Shown here in pieces: positions 37,313-48,124 of a stretch of 64,000 nucleotides of DNA. Both the position numbers and the translations under genes were made by a program. The stretch lies in the NCBI RefSeq assembly GCF_030819275.1, contig NZ_JAUTBL010000002.1, positions 622,501 to 686,500 of the forward strand. The letters are read 5' to 3'. The notes under the pieces were generated by a model that made no database searches, was not told the origin of the DNA, and saw nothing but the letters and a program-made list of their open reading frames with translations. This DNA is from Agrobacterium larrymoorei (GTDB lineage Bacteria > Pseudomonadota > Alphaproteobacteria > Rhizobiales > Rhizobiaceae). Each line of letters starts with the position of its first letter. Position 1 is the stretch's first letter.

Positions 37313-39466
37313 ATGCCCGATCTTCTGTTTGAACTCCGCTCCGAGGAAATCCCTGCCCGTATGCAGCGGAAAGCGGCTGGCGATCTGAAGAAGCTCGTCA
37401 CCGATGCGCTGGTGGAAGCGGGCCTCACCTATGAGGGTGCGCGCGAATACTGGACACCGCGCCGCCTGACGCTGGATATCCGTGGTCTGACCGCACGCTC
37501 TGCCGATGTGCGCGAGGAGAAGAAGGGACCACGCACCGATGCCAATGAAAAGGCGATCGAAGGCTTTCTACGCGGCGCGGGCCTGAGCGATATTTCTGAG
37601 GCACAGGTTGTTTCCGATCCGAAGAAGGGCGATTTCTATGTCGCGATCATCAACAAGCCGGGTCGTGCTGCGGAAGATATCATCGCCGATGTGATGCCCG
37701 GCATCATCCGCACCTTCCCCTGGCCGAAATCGATGCGGTCCGGTGCTGCTTCCATGCCGAAGGGTTCGCGCTATGGCGGCATCGAAGGCAAGGGTTCGGA
37801 AAGCCTGCGCTGGGTGCGCCCGCTGCAGTCCATCGTCTGCCTGTTCGGACCCGAGCACGACGAAACGCAGGTCATTCCTTTCGAAATCGACGGTATCGTC
37901 GCCGGCAACGTCACCTATGGCCACCGCTTCCACGCGCCGGACGCCATCACCGTGCGCCGCTTTGATGACTATGTCGCAAGCCTCGAAAAGGCGAAGGTCA
38001 TTCTCGATGCCGAGCGCCGCAAGGACATCATCCTGCATGATGCCAAGGATCTCGCTTTTGCCAATGGTCTCGACCTCGTGGAAGATGAAGGCCTGCTGGA
38101 AGAGGTGTCCGGTCTGGTCGAATGGCCCCAGGTTCTCATCGGCACCTTCGAAGAGGACTACTTGCATATCCCGGCAGAGATCATCCGGCTGACGATCAAG
38201 ACCAATCAGAAGTGCTTCGTCACCCGCCCGCAAGGCGCAGAAGAAGGTCTGTCGAACCGCTTCATTCTGGTGTCGAATATCCAGGCCAGCGATGGCGGCA
38301 AGGAAATCGTTCACGGCAACGGCAAGGTCGTGCGTGCACGCCTGTCGGACGCCAAGCACTTCTGGACGCGCGATCAGGGCGATCTGCCGGACCTCGAAAC
38401 CTTGACGGACTCCGCGAAGAAATTCGACCTCGATCTTAACAAGCCGCTCGACCAGCGCATGGCAAAGCTCGACGCGCTGAACGTTACCTTCCACGCCAAG
38501 ATTGGCACACAGGGCGAGCGTGTGGCCCGTATCCGCGAACTGGCAAAGCAGCTGGCGCCTGTCATCGGTGCCGATGCCGCCCTTGTCGACCGCGCCGTGG
38601 TTCTGGCTAAGGCCGATCTGCGCACCGAAGCCGTCGGCGAGTTCCCGGAACTGCAGGGTCTGATGGGCCGCAAATACGCCCTCCTGCAGGGCGAAAACGA
38701 AAGCGTCGCTGCGGCAATCGAGGATCATTACAAGCCGCAAGGCCCGTCCGATCGCGTGCCGTCCGACAAGGTGGCAATCACCGTGGCGCTGGCTGACAAG
38801 CTGGATACACTTGCTGGCTTCTGGGCGATCGATGAAAAGCCAACCGGCTCCAAGGACCCGTTTGCGCTACGTCGCGCCGCTCTCGGCGTCGTGCGCATTA
38901 TACTGGAGCGCAGCGTTCGATTGCCGCTATTGACGGTCGTCAAGGACGCCGATTTGCTTTCCTTCTTCCATGATCGTCTGAAGGTCTATCTGCGTGATCT
39001 TGGCGCCCGCTACGATCTGATCGAAGCGGTGCTGACACCGGAATCCGACGACCTGTTGATGGTAGCACGCCGCGTCGAGGCTCTCACGGCCTTTATCACC
39101 GGTGAGGATGGCAAGAACCTGCTGGCCGGTACCAAGCGCGCCACGCAGCTGCTTGCTGCCGAAGAGAAGAAGGGTACCGTTGTTGCAGATGGTGTCTCCG
39201 AAGACCTCCTGAAGCTCGACGCCGAGAAGGCGCTTTATGTGGCAATCAAGACGGCCTCTGCAGACTCGGCCAAGGCTGTTGCGGCGGAGGACTTCCGCTC
39301 AGCCATGCAGGCGCTTTCCACCCTGCGCGCGCCGGTCGATACCTTCTTCAACGATGTCCTCGTCAATGACGAAGATGCCGCGATCCGGGCCAACCGCCTA
39401 GCTTTGCTGAAAGCTATCCGCGAAGCCACGGGTACTGTCGCGGATTTCTCCAAGATCACAGGATAA
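37313..39466 (+). CDS. glyS: Glycyl-tRNA synthetase beta subunit
   Basis: The beta chain binds tRNA(Gly) and carries an HD-like domain and a C-terminal anticodon-binding DALR region. At 717 residues it is full length. [21 protein letters not shown] at the N-terminus and [21 protein letters not shown] near 505-525 are diagnostic. The gene starts at ATG 37313 with a short CCGGAAAA ribosome site. It diverges from glyQ, so the two subunits must be balanced by separate promoters. The DUF523 gene follows after 15 bases. Confidence 0.96.
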   Translation: MPDLLFELRSEEIPARMQRKAAGDLKKLVTDALVEAGLTYEGAREYWTPRRLTLDIRGLTARSADVREEKKGPRTDANEKAIEGFLRGAGLSDISEAQVVSDPKKGDFYVAIINKPGRAAEDIIADVMPGIIRTFPWPKSMRSGAASMPKGSRYGGIEGKGSESLRWVRPLQSIVCLFGPEHDETQVIPFEIDGIVAGNVTYGHRFHAPDAITVRRFDDYVASLEKAKVILDAERRKDIILHDAKDLAFANGLDLVEDEGLLEEVSGLVEWPQVLIGTFEEDYLHIPAEIIRLTIKTNQKCFVTRPQGAEEGLSNRFILVSNIQASDGGKEIVHGNGKVVRARLSDAKHFWTRDQGDLPDLETLTDSAKKFDLDLNKPLDQRMAKLDALNVTFHAKIGTQGERVARIRELAKQLAPVIGADAALVDRAVVLAKADLRTEAVGEFPELQGLMGRKYALLQGENESVAAAIEDHYKPQGPSDRVPSDKVAITVALADKLDTLAGFWAIDEKPTGSKDPFALRRAALGVVRIILERSVRLPLLTVVKDADLLSFFHDRLKVYLRDLGARYDLIEAVLTPESDDLLMVARRVEALTAFITGEDGKNLLAGTKRATQLLAAEEKKGTVVADGVSEDLLKLDAEKALYVAIKTASADSAKAVAAEDFRSAMQALSTLRAPVDTFFNDVLVNDEDAAIRANRLALLKAIREATGTVADFSKITG

Positions 39467-39481
39467 CAAGGTTCAGCGCTG

Positions 39482-39967
39482 ATGACGTCCAAGATCCTCA
39501 TCAGCGCCTGTCTTCTCGGTCATGCCGTGCGCTATGACGGCAAAGGAAAGCCGCTCCACCACCCGGCCATCGAACGATGGCAGGAGGAGGGGCGGCTGGT
39601 GACGATCTGTCCGGAGATGGCAGGTGGCATGCTCGTTCCGCGTCCGCCTGCGGAAATCGAAAACGGAGCTTCCGGCATTGATGTGCTGGAGGGCAGGGCG
39701 CGTGTTGTGGAGGTCACCGGAGCCGATGTCACGGAGGCATTTATCGCCGGGGCAAACAAGGCTCTCACCTTTGCCAAACAGCACGGCTGCGCTTACGCGC
39801 TGCTGATCGATGGAAGTCCGTCCTGCGGCTCGACCGCCATCTATGATGGGACGTTTTCAGGCATCAAACATGCGGGACATGGCGTGACGGCGGCACTGCT
39901 GTCAAAGGCAGGAATCAAGGTTTTCTCGCATGCAGATATCGACCGTCTCGACACCATCACGAAATGA
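39482..39967 (+). CDS. DUF523 family protein
   Basis: The 161-residue protein matches DUF523: ISACLLGHAVRYDGKGK, CPEMAGGMLVPRPPAEI and LLIDGSPSCGSTAIYDG. The first motif usually reads C-x5-C-R-Y-D-G, but here the second cysteine is Val, leaving three of the customary cysteines. The role is unknown; metal or sulfur chemistry has been suggested from the cysteines. It follows glyS and is closed by a terminator. Confidence 0.85.
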   Translation: MTSKILISACLLGHAVRYDGKGKPLHHPAIERWQEEGRLVTICPEMAGGMLVPRPPAEIENGASGIDVLEGRARVVEVTGADVTEAFIAGANKALTFAKQHGCAYALLIDGSPSCGSTAIYDGTFSGIKHAGHGVTAALLSKAGIKVFSHADIDRLDTITK

Positions 39968-39998
39968 AAACGCCGGAGAAGTCTCTCTGGCGTTCTTT
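39967..39998 (+). terminator. Terminator after glyS-DUF523
   Basis: AAACGCCGGAGA (about 39968-39979) pairs with TCTCTGGCGTT (about 39984-39994) around a short loop, followed by CTTT. Confidence 0.7.
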
Positions 39999-40021
39999 AA
40001 ATCAACCGTCTTTGGTCGCGA

Positions 40022-40245
40022 TCAGCTTGCCATGCGCATCTGGCGCGCCACGCCATGCCACGAGCAGGACTGATACTGGGACACCCAGAATGTGCGGATC
40101 AGCGTCAGCAGCTCTTCGGTATCCTGCGCCAATGCATCGGCAGACGCCGCCGTCTCTTCGGTCATGGCAGCGTTATGCTTGGGCATCCAACTGGTTGAGC
40201 GACGAGGAGATGGAGCGCAGCGTCTTATCTTGTTCGGCAGCAAGA
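40022..40245 (-). pseudogene. Relic of a methyl-accepting chemotaxis protein (C-terminal piece)
   Basis: On the minus strand the frame ending at 40022 contains HNAAMTEETAASADALAQDTEELLTLIRTF. This is the typical C-terminal end of a chemoreceptor signalling domain. Just upstream, another frame reads EQDKTLRSISSSLNQLDAQ, the piece that normally precedes it (the usual LNQLDxxTQxNAAM). A deletion of a few bases near 40170-40180 joins them out of frame. No signalling hairpin tip or membrane region remains. It is the dead remnant of a receptor gene. Confidence 0.7.
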
Positions 40246-40260
40246 GTGAACCTTGCCCGA

Positions 40261-40722
40261 TCAATGAGATGGTCGTATCGACATCAAAGTGATGTTGTCC
40301 AGTCCATCGGTTCCCGCCAAGACAGGTTGACCTGGCTGGGTTGGCAAGGGATTGCCCTCAAGCGCGATCTGGTTTTCCACCGCTTGAGGTGTGTGCTCGG
40401 CAACCACTGGTACGGGATGATCTTGAGGAAGCCACAGAGGATTGCTGCTAACGAAGGTCACGGGCGAACCGCCGAGCCAAGCTTCTGTTCGAACCGTCTC
40501 CTTGCGGCCACCAACCTCCCGCGTCGATATGCTCTGCATGCCGCGCGTCAAAACAGGCTTTGCGCTTGCCTTGCTGGAAAATGTAGCGGAAGAACATGTG
40601 TTGCAGGTGACGATCAGCACGCTACCATTGGATGTCTTGGTGCCATGCACAACCTCAATTGAGGATGCCAACGCCGTGCCGCTGATGAAAATCATGCCTG
40701 CCGTCAAAACAAATTTAAACAT
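40261..40722 (-). CDS. Small secreted protein, HPE1-like family (tentative)
   Basis: The 153-residue protein has a signal peptide (MFKFVLTAGMIFISGTALAS). The mature part starts SIEVVHGTKTSNGSV and has a CNTC pair near 40. It then has RKETVRTEAWLGGSPVTFVSSNPLW. That last segment resembles a rhizobial family annotated as HPE1-like, after a Liberibacter effector; I recall this from memory and cannot confirm it. There is no adhesin or enzyme motif. ATG at 40722 is supported only by the signal peptide. It sits alone beside a chemoreceptor relic. Confidence 0.65.
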   Translation of the reverse strand: MFKFVLTAGMIFISGTALASSIEVVHGTKTSNGSVLIVTCNTCSSATFSSKASAKPVLTRGMQSISTREVGGRKETVRTEAWLGGSPVTFVSSNPLWLPQDHPVPVVAEHTPQAVENQIALEGNPLPTQPGQPVLAGTDGLDNITLMSIRPSH

Positions 40723-40833
40723 ACTCAACCCCGTAGCCCACGGTCTGATCGCCGCTTTACATAGTAGCAATCCTACAAGGTCTTCCTTTCCACACGGTCA
40801 GGATATTTGGTAAAAATTGAACGAAAGCAGATT

Positions 40834-42105
40834 CTACTTCTCCTCACGCGCCACAGCCTGCCAGCCGATATCACGGCGGTAGAAGCCGTTTTCCCACTTC
40901 ACCTGGTCGACCAGGTCATAAGCACGCGCCTGCGCTTCGCTGACCGTGCTGCCGAAGGCCGTGACATTAAGCACGCGCCCGCCGGTTGCGACGAGTTGTC
41001 CGTCCTTCATGGCAGTGCCGGCATGGAACACCTTGGCCTCTTTGCTCTCCTGCGGAATAAAGGCGATGGGTGTGTTTTTTTCATAGGAGCCGGGATAGCC
41101 TTTGGAGGCGAGAACCACGGTCAGTGCCGGGTCGTCGCGCCATTCGGCGGTGACCTGATCCAGTGTGCCGGTGGCGGTTGCGTGGAGGATTGGGAGAAGA
41201 TCGCTCTTGAGACGCATCATCAGCACCTGGCATTCCGGATCGCCGAAGCGCACATTATATTCGATGAGTTCCGGGCCTTTCTTGGTGATCATCAGACCCG
41301 CGAAGAAAACGCCGGAGAAGGGATTGCCGTCCTTTGCCATGCCCTTGATCGTCGGTTCTATGATCTCGCGCATTGTGCGCTGAACCATTTCGTCCGTCAT
41401 GACCGGGGCAGGGGAGTAAGCGCCCATTCCACCCGTGTTGGGTCCGGTATCGCCGTCCCCGACGCGCTTGTGGTCCTGGGCGGTTGCAAGTGCAAGTGCC
41501 GTCTTGCCATCCGAGAGGCAGAAAAAGCTTGCCTCCTCGCCATCGAGAAAGGCTTCGACCACGACTTCTGCCCCAGCTGCGCCGAAGGCGCCGTCGAAGC
41601 AATCGTCCACCGCGGCGAGCGCTTCTGCTTCCGTCATGGCAACGGTCACGCCCTTGCCCGCTGCCAAGCCATCGGCCTTGATGACGATCGGCGCGCCCTG
41701 CTCACGGATATAGGCCTTTGCCGGTTCGGCGGATTTGAAGCGCTGATAGGCGCCGGTCGGTATGCTGTAGCGCGCGCAGAGGTCCTTGGTGAATCCCTTG
41801 GAGCCTTCCAACTGGGCGGCGCTCTTGGAGGGGCCGAAGGTGGCAAAGCCAGCAGCGCAAAGATCGTCTGCCAGACCTGCAACCAGCGGAGCTTCCGGGC
41901 CGACCACGACGAAATCGATCGAGTGGTCGCGGCAGAAGTCCACGACGGCAGCGTGGTCTTCAACGTTCAGCGATACCAGTTCCGCATGTTCGGAAATGCC
42001 TGGATTACCGGGTGCGGCATAGAGTTTGGTCAGCTTTGGGGACTGGGCGATTTTCCAGGCCAGAGCATGCTCGCGTCCGCCGGAACCGATCAACAGAACT
42101 TTCAT
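40834..42105 (-). CDS. purD: Phosphoribosylamine-glycine ligase
   Basis: PurD catalyses the second step of purine synthesis, joining glycine to phosphoribosylamine with ATP. The 423 residues begin [19 protein letters not shown], then an ATP-grasp domain with [56 protein letters not shown] and [15 protein letters not shown] at 42105 is chosen by homology with family starts; the upstream frame is not conserved. It faces away from tex across a 158-base promoter region. Confidence 0.97.
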   Translation of the reverse strand: MKVLLIGSGGREHALAWKIAQSPKLTKLYAAPGNPGISEHAELVSLNVEDHAAVVDFCRDHSIDFVVVGPEAPLVAGLADDLCAAGFATFGPSKSAAQLEGSKGFTKDLCARYSIPTGAYQRFKSAEPAKAYIREQGAPIVIKADGLAAGKGVTVAMTEAEALAAVDDCFDGAFGAAGAEVVVEAFLDGEEASFFCLSDGKTALALATAQDHKRVGDGDTGPNTGGMGAYSPAPVMTDEMVQRTMREIIEPTIKGMAKDGNPFSGVFFAGLMITKKGPELIEYNVRFGDPECQVLMMRLKSDLLPILHATATGTLDQVTAEWRDDPALTVVLASKGYPGSYEKNTPIAFIPQESKEAKVFHAGTAMKDGQLVATGGRVLNVTAFGSTVSEAQARAYDLVDQVKWENGFYRRDIGWQAVAREEK

Positions 42106-42263
42106 GCTCGACACCCCTGTTTCAATGTCCTGCGGCGTTAAGGGCAGGGTGAACAAAGGTCAAGACAAAAGGCAGCCTGCTCCTGCCGCTTTTCTGTGGA
42201 ATCGCCTGGTCTCGGTGTTGTCATGCCACAATCAGCCTCTATGTTCGGCAAGAATTACAGAAC

Positions 42264-44591
42264 ATGTCAGAGACCCTTATGTCCGCAGATAATGCCCGCC
42301 TCTCATCCCTTATCGCTTCCGAAATCAACGCCCGCGCTGAGCAGGTGAAGGCGGCGATCCAGCTTCTCGATGAGGGGGCGACCGTTCCCTTCATCGCGCG
42401 CTATCGTAAGGAAATGACCGGCGGTCTGGACGATACCCAGCTTCGTATTCTCGCTGAGCGCCTTTCCTATTTGCGGGAACTGAACGCGCGCCGCGCATCG
42501 ATCGTTGACTCCATCAATGGTCAGGGAAAAATGACCGACGAGTTGATGCTGAAGATCATGCAGGCCGCGACGAAGGCGGAACTGGAGGATCTGTATCTTC
42601 CCTACAAGCCGAAGCGCCGCACGAGAGCGGAAATAGCACGGGAGCGTGGCCTCGGTCCTCTGGCGGAAGCAATATGGGACAACCGTGCCGTAGATCCGGC
42701 AAAGCTCGCGGAAGCCTATGTCCAAGGGGAGGTCGCCGATGTGAAGGCGGCACTTGAGGGAGCGCGCGATATCGTCGCCGAAACTATGACGGAAAATGCC
42801 GATCTCTTGAAGCGGCTGCGCGACTATATGCGCCAGAACGCCACGCTCCGCGCCAAGGTGGTAGATGGCAAGCAGGCGGCAGGCGAAAAGTTTTCCGACT
42901 ATTTCGACCACACGGAAAAATGGGCGACAGTGCCCGGCCACCGGGCGCTCGCCATGCTGCGCGGGTGGAACGAGGAAGTTCTGACCTTGACCATCGATGT
43001 GGATGCCGACGATCCGTCTCCGGTCAAGCCTGCGCAACGCACCATCGCCGCGGCTTTCGATATCCGCAATGCCGGTCCCGCCGATCAGTGGCTGATGGAA
43101 GTGGCGGGCTGGACCTGGCGCGTCAAGCTCTCCATGTCGCTGTCGCTTGATTTGATGCGCGAATTGCGCGAGCGGGCGGAAGAAGAGGCGATCCATGTCT
43201 TTGCCCGCAATCTGAAAGACTTGCTGCTGGCAGCACCCGCTGGCTCGCGTCCGACAATGGGTCTCGATCCCGGCATTCGCACAGGCGTCAAGGTTGCCAT
43301 CGTGGATGGCACTGGCAAGCTGCTGGAAACGACCACGGTCTATCCCTTCCCGCCGAAGAACGACATTCGCGGCACGCAGGCCGAGCTGGCCTCGCTGATC
43401 CGCAAGCACGGCGTTGAACTGATCGCTATTGGCAACGGCACCGGCAGCCGTGAAACGGAAAAACTGGTGGCGGACATGCTGACCCAGATCACCGGGCCTA
43501 AACCCACGAAGGTTATCGTCTCCGAGGCCGGGGCTTCCGTCTACTCTGCGTCCGAGCGTGCTGCTGCGGAGTTTCCCAATCTCGATGTGTCTCTGCGCGG
43601 TGCCGTTTCGATTGCCCGCCGCTTACAGGACCCGCTCGCCGAACTCGTCAAGATCGAGCCAAAGTCTATCGGCGTCGGGCAGTATCAGCACGATGTTGAT
43701 CAGGGCAAATTGTCCCGCTCTCTCGACGCGGTGGTGGAAGATGCGGTGAATGCCGTCGGTGTCGATCTCAACACGGCGTCCGCACCGCTTCTGGCCCGGG
43801 TCTCTGGTCTTGGAAGCTCGATTGCCGATGCGATTGTGCTCCATCGCGATCAGGTCGGGCCGTTCGCCAGCCGCAAGGAGCTGCTCAAAGTGCCGCGTCT
43901 CGGCCAGCGCACTTTCGAGCAATGCGCGGGCTTCCTGCGCATTCCGAACGGCAAGGAGCCACTCGATTCCTCCTCCGTCCACCCGGAAGCCTATGATGTC
44001 GCGAAGAAGATCGTTGCCGCCTGTGGGCGCGACCTCAGGACCCTGATGGGCGACAGCGCCACCTTGAAGGCGCTTGACCCCAAGCGTTTCATCGACGATC
44101 GCTTCGGCCTTCCGACCGTCAAGGATATCATCGCGGAGTTGGAAAAACCCGGCCGCGACCCGCGTCCTAGCTTCAAGACCGCGACCTTTGCAGATGGCGT
44201 AGACGAGATCACTGACTTGAAACCCGGCATGCTGCTGGAAGGCACGGTGACCAACGTCGCCGCCTTCGGCGCCTTCGTCGATATCGGCGTTCATCAGGAC
44301 GGATTGGTGCATGTCAGCCAATTGGCGGATCGTTTCATCAAGGATCCACATGAGGTGGTGAAGGCTGGCGATGTTGTGAAGGTCCGCGTGGTCGAGGTGG
44401 ATGTGAAGCGCAAGCGGATCGGGCTGACAATGCGCAAGGATGGCGGTGAAGCGGCACCTCAGCCGATGCGTGAAAAGGGCAATGCCAATGCTATGCGCCA
44501 CGCCAGCGCGAAGCCGAAGGACCGTGCGGAGCCTGCGCAATCCGGAGGTGCGCTGGCGGCGGCTCTCGCCGAGGCGATGAAGCGACGCTGA
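42264..44591 (+). CDS. tex: Tex family S1 RNA-binding protein
   Basis: Tex is a nucleic-acid-binding protein linked to transcription and RNA handling. The 775 residues have an N-terminal helical domain ([23 protein letters not shown]) and a YqgF/RNase-H-like domain with [13 protein letters not shown] near 333. Helix-hairpin-helix segments lie around 500-560, and a C-terminal S1 domain at about 654-725 ([28 protein letters not shown]). The last 40 residues are Ala-rich and basic. ATG at 42264 is used. It is monocistronic and ends near an imperfect hairpin. Confidence 0.95.
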   Translation: MSETLMSADNARLSSLIASEINARAEQVKAAIQLLDEGATVPFIARYRKEMTGGLDDTQLRILAERLSYLRELNARRASIVDSINGQGKMTDELMLKIMQAATKAELEDLYLPYKPKRRTRAEIARERGLGPLAEAIWDNRAVDPAKLAEAYVQGEVADVKAALEGARDIVAETMTENADLLKRLRDYMRQNATLRAKVVDGKQAAGEKFSDYFDHTEKWATVPGHRALAMLRGWNEEVLTLTIDVDADDPSPVKPAQRTIAAAFDIRNAGPADQWLMEVAGWTWRVKLSMSLSLDLMRELRERAEEEAIHVFARNLKDLLLAAPAGSRPTMGLDPGIRTGVKVAIVDGTGKLLETTTVYPFPPKNDIRGTQAELASLIRKHGVELIAIGNGTGSRETEKLVADMLTQITGPKPTKVIVSEAGASVYSASERAAAEFPNLDVSLRGAVSIARRLQDPLAELVKIEPKSIGVGQYQHDVDQGKLSRSLDAVVEDAVNAVGVDLNTASAPLLARVSGLGSSIADAIVLHRDQVGPFASRKELLKVPRLGQRTFEQCAGFLRIPNGKEPLDSSSVHPEAYDVAKKIVAACGRDLRTLMGDSATLKALDPKRFIDDRFGLPTVKDIIAELEKPGRDPRPSFKTATFADGVDEITDLKPGMLLEGTVTNVAAFGAFVDIGVHQDGLVHVSQLADRFIKDPHEVVKAGDVVKVRVVEVDVKRKRIGLTMRKDGGEAAPQPMREKGNANAMRHASAKPKDRAEPAQSGGALAAALAEAMKRR

Positions 44592-44603
44592 TACATGGTT
44601 GAA

Positions 44604-44640
44604 GAGGCGCCTTTCCTAAGCCGGGCTAGGCGCCTTTGTT
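44604..44640 (+). terminator. Possible terminator after tex
   Basis: AGGCGCCT at 44605-44612 pairs with AGGCGCCT at 44628-44635, around a 15-base loop, followed by TTGTT. The T run is weak. Confidence 0.45.
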
Positions 44641-44747
44641 CCATGAAATCGTTCAGTATTTTTGAAACCATCTCGGCTTGAAACTTTGCCGGAAAGGAAT
44701 ACGGTAACATCGACTTGATAAGTGAGACTTAGCTTATTGGGGGTGCG

Positions 44748-46034
44748 ATGGCCTCGTCTCTGCATACGCTGCTTCAGAAAATCGTCAAAACCGGAAACCT
44801 GATCGTGACAGGGCCGGGCGGACTTCATTCCTTCGGAGACGGGAGCGGCAAGCGCGTCGCGCTCAACTTCACCGATGAACAGGCGATGGAAGAAATCGCC
44901 GCCGATCCAGCGCTCAAGCTGGCCGAAATCTACATGGAAGGGCGGATGACGGTCGTCGAAGGCGACATTTACGACTTCCTCGCACTCGTTAAAAGCAATA
45001 CGCTCAGCGAAGCTTTGACGTTCGGCATGGTCTGGCGCGGAATGGCGCGGATCATTGCTTCACGCATCAAGATGCACCTGCCCGTTAATCACAACAAGCA
45101 GAATGTCGCGCATCATTACGATCTGAGCGCCAAGCTCTTCGATCTCTTTCTCGATCAGGACTGGCAATATTCCTGCGCCTATTTCAATCCGCCCGGCCTC
45201 ACGCTGGATGAGGCGCAGGTGGCCAAGAAGCGCCATATCGTTGCCAAACTCATGCCGGAGCCAGGACAGCGCGTCCTTGAAATCGGTTCCGGCTGGGGCG
45301 GCATGGCCATGTATCTGGCCGAGAGTTCCGGCGTCGACGTCACCGGCATCACGCTCAGCGAAGAGCAGCTGCGCGTGTCGCGGGACCGGGCGGAGAAGCG
45401 AGGGCTGACGGATATCGTTCGCTTCGAACTTCAGGACTACCGCTATCTTCTGCCTGACAGGAAATATGATCGTATCGTTTCGGTTGGCATGTTCGAACAT
45501 GTCGGCCCGACGCATTACAAGGAATATTTTCACAAGGCAGCGGAGGTGTTGGAGGATGACGGCGTCATGCTTCTGCATTCTATCGGCCAGCCTTATTCCG
45601 CTCTCGCCACCAACCCGTTCATCGAAAAATATATTTTCCCCGGCGGCTATATCCCGTCATTGGCTGAGGTTTTGCCGGCGATCGAAAAGACCGGGCTTCT
45701 CGTCAAGGACATCGAAATCCTTCCGATGCATTACGCGCATACGCTGCGCCATTGGCGCGAGCGCTTCGTCGCCCGAAAGACGGAGGCGGTCGCGCTTTAC
45801 GACGAGCGCTTTTTCCGCATGTGGGAATTCTATCTTGCCGGCTCCGAAATGGCCTTCACCCATGAAAATTTCCACATCTTTCAGATCCAGCTTACCAAGC
45901 GCGGTGGGGTGGTGCCCGATAATCGCGACTATATCGCCCGCAACGAGGCAAGGTTGATGGAGTTCGAGAAGACGCGCGCGCCGTTGGAGAAGGTGGCGTT
46001 TTTAAGCGGCGCGGTCCTGCCTCAACCGAACTGA
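44748..46034 (+). CDS. cfa: Cyclopropane-fatty-acyl-phospholipid synthase family protein
   Basis: The enzyme adds a methylene group from SAM to unsaturated phospholipid acyl chains. The 428 residues have QNVAHHYDLSAKLFDLFLDQDWQYSCAYF, the SAM motif VLEIGSGWGG near 176-185, and GMFEHVGPTHYKEYF and EILPMHYAHTLRHWRERF further on. These are diagnostic of the family. The N-terminal 100 residues form the usual lipid-binding region. It precedes ubiA by 65 bases. Confidence 0.93.
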   Translation: MASSLHTLLQKIVKTGNLIVTGPGGLHSFGDGSGKRVALNFTDEQAMEEIAADPALKLAEIYMEGRMTVVEGDIYDFLALVKSNTLSEALTFGMVWRGMARIIASRIKMHLPVNHNKQNVAHHYDLSAKLFDLFLDQDWQYSCAYFNPPGLTLDEAQVAKKRHIVAKLMPEPGQRVLEIGSGWGGMAMYLAESSGVDVTGITLSEEQLRVSRDRAEKRGLTDIVRFELQDYRYLLPDRKYDRIVSVGMFEHVGPTHYKEYFHKAAEVLEDDGVMLLHSIGQPYSALATNPFIEKYIFPGGYIPSLAEVLPAIEKTGLLVKDIEILPMHYAHTLRHWRERFVARKTEAVALYDERFFRMWEFYLAGSEMAFTHENFHIFQIQLTKRGGVVPDNRDYIARNEARLMEFEKTRAPLEKVAFLSGAVLPQPN

Positions 46035-46099
46035 GGACAGACCCTAACAAAAGCTGAATCCGAGCTACCGTGTTCTTTGTCGATGCGGTAGAAGTCCCC

Positions 46100-47053
46100 A
46101 TGGTTCACAACAGCGATCTTTCCGGCCGCGTTTCGGACGCGCCATCCAACAATTGGGTCTATCGGATTTTGCCGAGAGGCCTTTGGCCCTATGCGCAGCT
46201 TGCCCGTTGGGATCGCCCCATCGGCTGGCAGCTTCTGATGTGGCCCTGCTTCTGGTCGGCGGCGGTCGCCGCCAATGCCGCACAACAGATCGGCACGTTC
46301 TCCTGGTCCACGTTGCTGTTCCACCTCTTCCTGTTTTTTGCAGGGTCGGTCGCGATGCGCGGGGCTGGCTGCACCTATAATGATCTGATCGACCACAAAA
46401 TCGATATGGCAGTGGCGCGCACTCGCTCAAGACCGCTGCCGTCCGGCCGGGTAACCCGGTTGCAGGCAAAAATATTCATCGTGATACAGGCACTCGCTGG
46501 CTTGGTGGTGCTGTTGTGCTTCAACAGCTTTGCAATCCTGCTCGGCCTGTCATCGCTGATTTTCGTAGCGATCTATCCCTTTGCCAAGCGCTTTACCAAC
46601 TGGCCGCAGTTTTTCTTAGGGCTCGCCTTTTCCTGGGGCGCGCTAATGGGTTGGGCCGCTCAGTTCGGGTCGCTAGGCGTAGCGCCCGTGCTGATTTACG
46701 TCGCATCGATCGCCTGGACGATCGGGTATGACACAATCTACGCGCATATGGACAAGGATGACGACATAGCCGTCGGCATCGGATCCACCGCCCTTCTGTT
46801 CGGAGATAGGACACATGGCTGGCTGGTGGCCCTTTATGGCACAGCCGCGTTGTTTCTGTTCCTTGCATTCGCAATCGCGAATATTAACCCGCTTGGATAT
46901 GCAGGCCTCATCGTCGCCACCGCGATGCTCTTCTATCAGGTGAAGTCGCTGGACATCGGCAATGTAGAAAAGTGCCTGGCGCTCTTCAAATCCAACAACC
47001 GCGTCGGCCTGTTGATTTTCGCAGGCTTGATGTTGCCATTGATCTTCTCATAG
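46100..47053 (+). CDS. ubiA: 4-hydroxybenzoate octaprenyltransferase
   Basis: UbiA attaches the polyprenyl chain to 4-hydroxybenzoate in ubiquinone synthesis, in the inner membrane. The 317 residues have about eight helices. The two Asp-rich Mg-binding motifs are RGAGCTYNDLIDHKIDMAVARTRSRPLPSG and YDTIYAHMDKDDDIAVG. ATG at 46100 is preferred to GTG at 46070. The likely prenyl donor is the product of the polyprenyl synthase at 24785-25801. It follows cfa on the same strand. Confidence 0.95.
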   Translation: MVHNSDLSGRVSDAPSNNWVYRILPRGLWPYAQLARWDRPIGWQLLMWPCFWSAAVAANAAQQIGTFSWSTLLFHLFLFFAGSVAMRGAGCTYNDLIDHKIDMAVARTRSRPLPSGRVTRLQAKIFIVIQALAGLVVLLCFNSFAILLGLSSLIFVAIYPFAKRFTNWPQFFLGLAFSWGALMGWAAQFGSLGVAPVLIYVASIAWTIGYDTIYAHMDKDDDIAVGIGSTALLFGDRTHGWLVALYGTAALFLFLAFAIANINPLGYAGLIVATAMLFYQVKSLDIGNVEKCLALFKSNNRVGLLIFAGLMLPLIFS

Positions 47054-47058
47054 GGAAA

Positions 47059-47093
47059 AGCCCGGACGCGAGGCGCGTGCCGGGCTCACTTTC
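47059..47093 (+). terminator. Hairpin after ubiA
   Basis: AGCCCGG (47059-47065) pairs with CCGGGCT (47080-47086), with an inner CGCG/CGCG pair. Only a short TTT follows. It may end both ubiA and the convergent DUF6101-like gene. Confidence 0.55.
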
Positions 47094-47135
47094 GTCCGCA
47101 GTCGAAACGCCGGCTGAACGACGGCGTCGCGTGGA

Positions 47136-47702
47136 TCAGTTGCGGGCGATAATTTCCTTGCCTTCGATGCGCATGGTCAGGCCGAGCGAACCGGTACTGC
47201 GGCGCACGAGGAAGCGTGGGCGGCGATCGGCGAAATAGGAGTGGCGGCGGCGCGGGCGCGTCGACTTTGTGCGGACATGGCCGAGATGATCTTCGAGAGG
47301 GCGGGCGACGCCGTCGGCTTCCACCATCAGCATGGGAATATTGTACTTTTCCGACCAGCTGCGCCAATCGGCGGCGATGTCGCACAGGTCATGCGCCACC
47401 AAGAGCGGGACGCAGAGATCCGGATCGTCGTGATGAAGTTCGAGCGTCACCGTCACGCCACCATCGCCATGGTCGATGGCACGGGCTGCAACACCCTTGA
47501 AGGCCCGTGCGGGCAGGGCAAAGGACAGCGGCAGACCGCTGGAATGAAGAACCTTGCGCAGAACGGCGCCGCGCTCATCGAGCGTGATAGCGACATCTGC
47601 CGAACCATTGCTGTTGCCATAGGTCAGCTGCTGCGGGAACCGCGTCGGATCGAGCCGGAGAGTTGCGCCTGCCCATTCGGGCTTCAGAACGGTGTTGTTC
47701 AT
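47136..47702 (-). CDS. DUF6101-like conserved protein
   Basis: The 188-residue protein has no signal peptide or membrane helix. A PilZ-like beta-rich middle is possible but unproven: DVAITLDERGAVLRK, then GVTVTLELHHDDPDLCVPLLVAHDLCDIAADWRSWSEKYNIPML. The C-terminal 45 residues are basic (RTKSTRPRRRHSYFADRRPRFLVRR). It resembles a rhizobial family listed as DUF6101, from memory. No function is known. It is separated from the FAD oxidase gene by over 400 bases. Confidence 0.75.
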   Translation of the reverse strand: MNNTVLKPEWAGATLRLDPTRFPQQLTYGNSNGSADVAITLDERGAVLRKVLHSSGLPLSFALPARAFKGVAARAIDHGDGGVTVTLELHHDDPDLCVPLLVAHDLCDIAADWRSWSEKYNIPMLMVEADGVARPLEDHLGHVRTKSTRPRRRHSYFADRRPRFLVRRSTGSLGLTMRIEGKEIIARN

Positions 47703-48124
47703 ATCATGCTATCCTTGTTTTACCTGAGAGCCGTTTCATGGCCTCGTTCGGGACTTTTCGTCCTCTGATGGGTGGAAGATAGCCAGCGCATCTTCGAAAC
47801 AGCTTAAAAATCGAGGTTAAGAAAACTTTGCATTCCCAAATGGTTAGCAAAACCCAGCCGCTTAAGGTTTCAGATTCCTGAATTGGGACGATGGCGCGTC
47901 ATCCGGCCCACAGGTGGCACAGGTCGACGAAGTCTTGAGAAAAACGCCAGGGATCGGCCTGAACGCATGTCCTGAAAAGCACTTCAACAGCTGTGAGGGA
48001 AGGCGGCAATAGCCATTGCGGCGAGAGCCAAAAATGAGCGTGGAGGGCCGCTCTACAGCATCGAAGCATGATGCTGAGATGGAAGGGTCATAGCGTTACC
48101 GGCGGCTCGAAGGACGCTCCAAGA
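47703..48124. other. Intergenic region upstream of the DUF6101-like gene
   Basis: These 422 bases contain no convincing gene. The segment just upstream of the DUF6101-like start (47703-47830) is AT-richer than average and probably holds its promoter. The remainder shows no repeat or hairpin that I trust. Confidence 0.35.
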
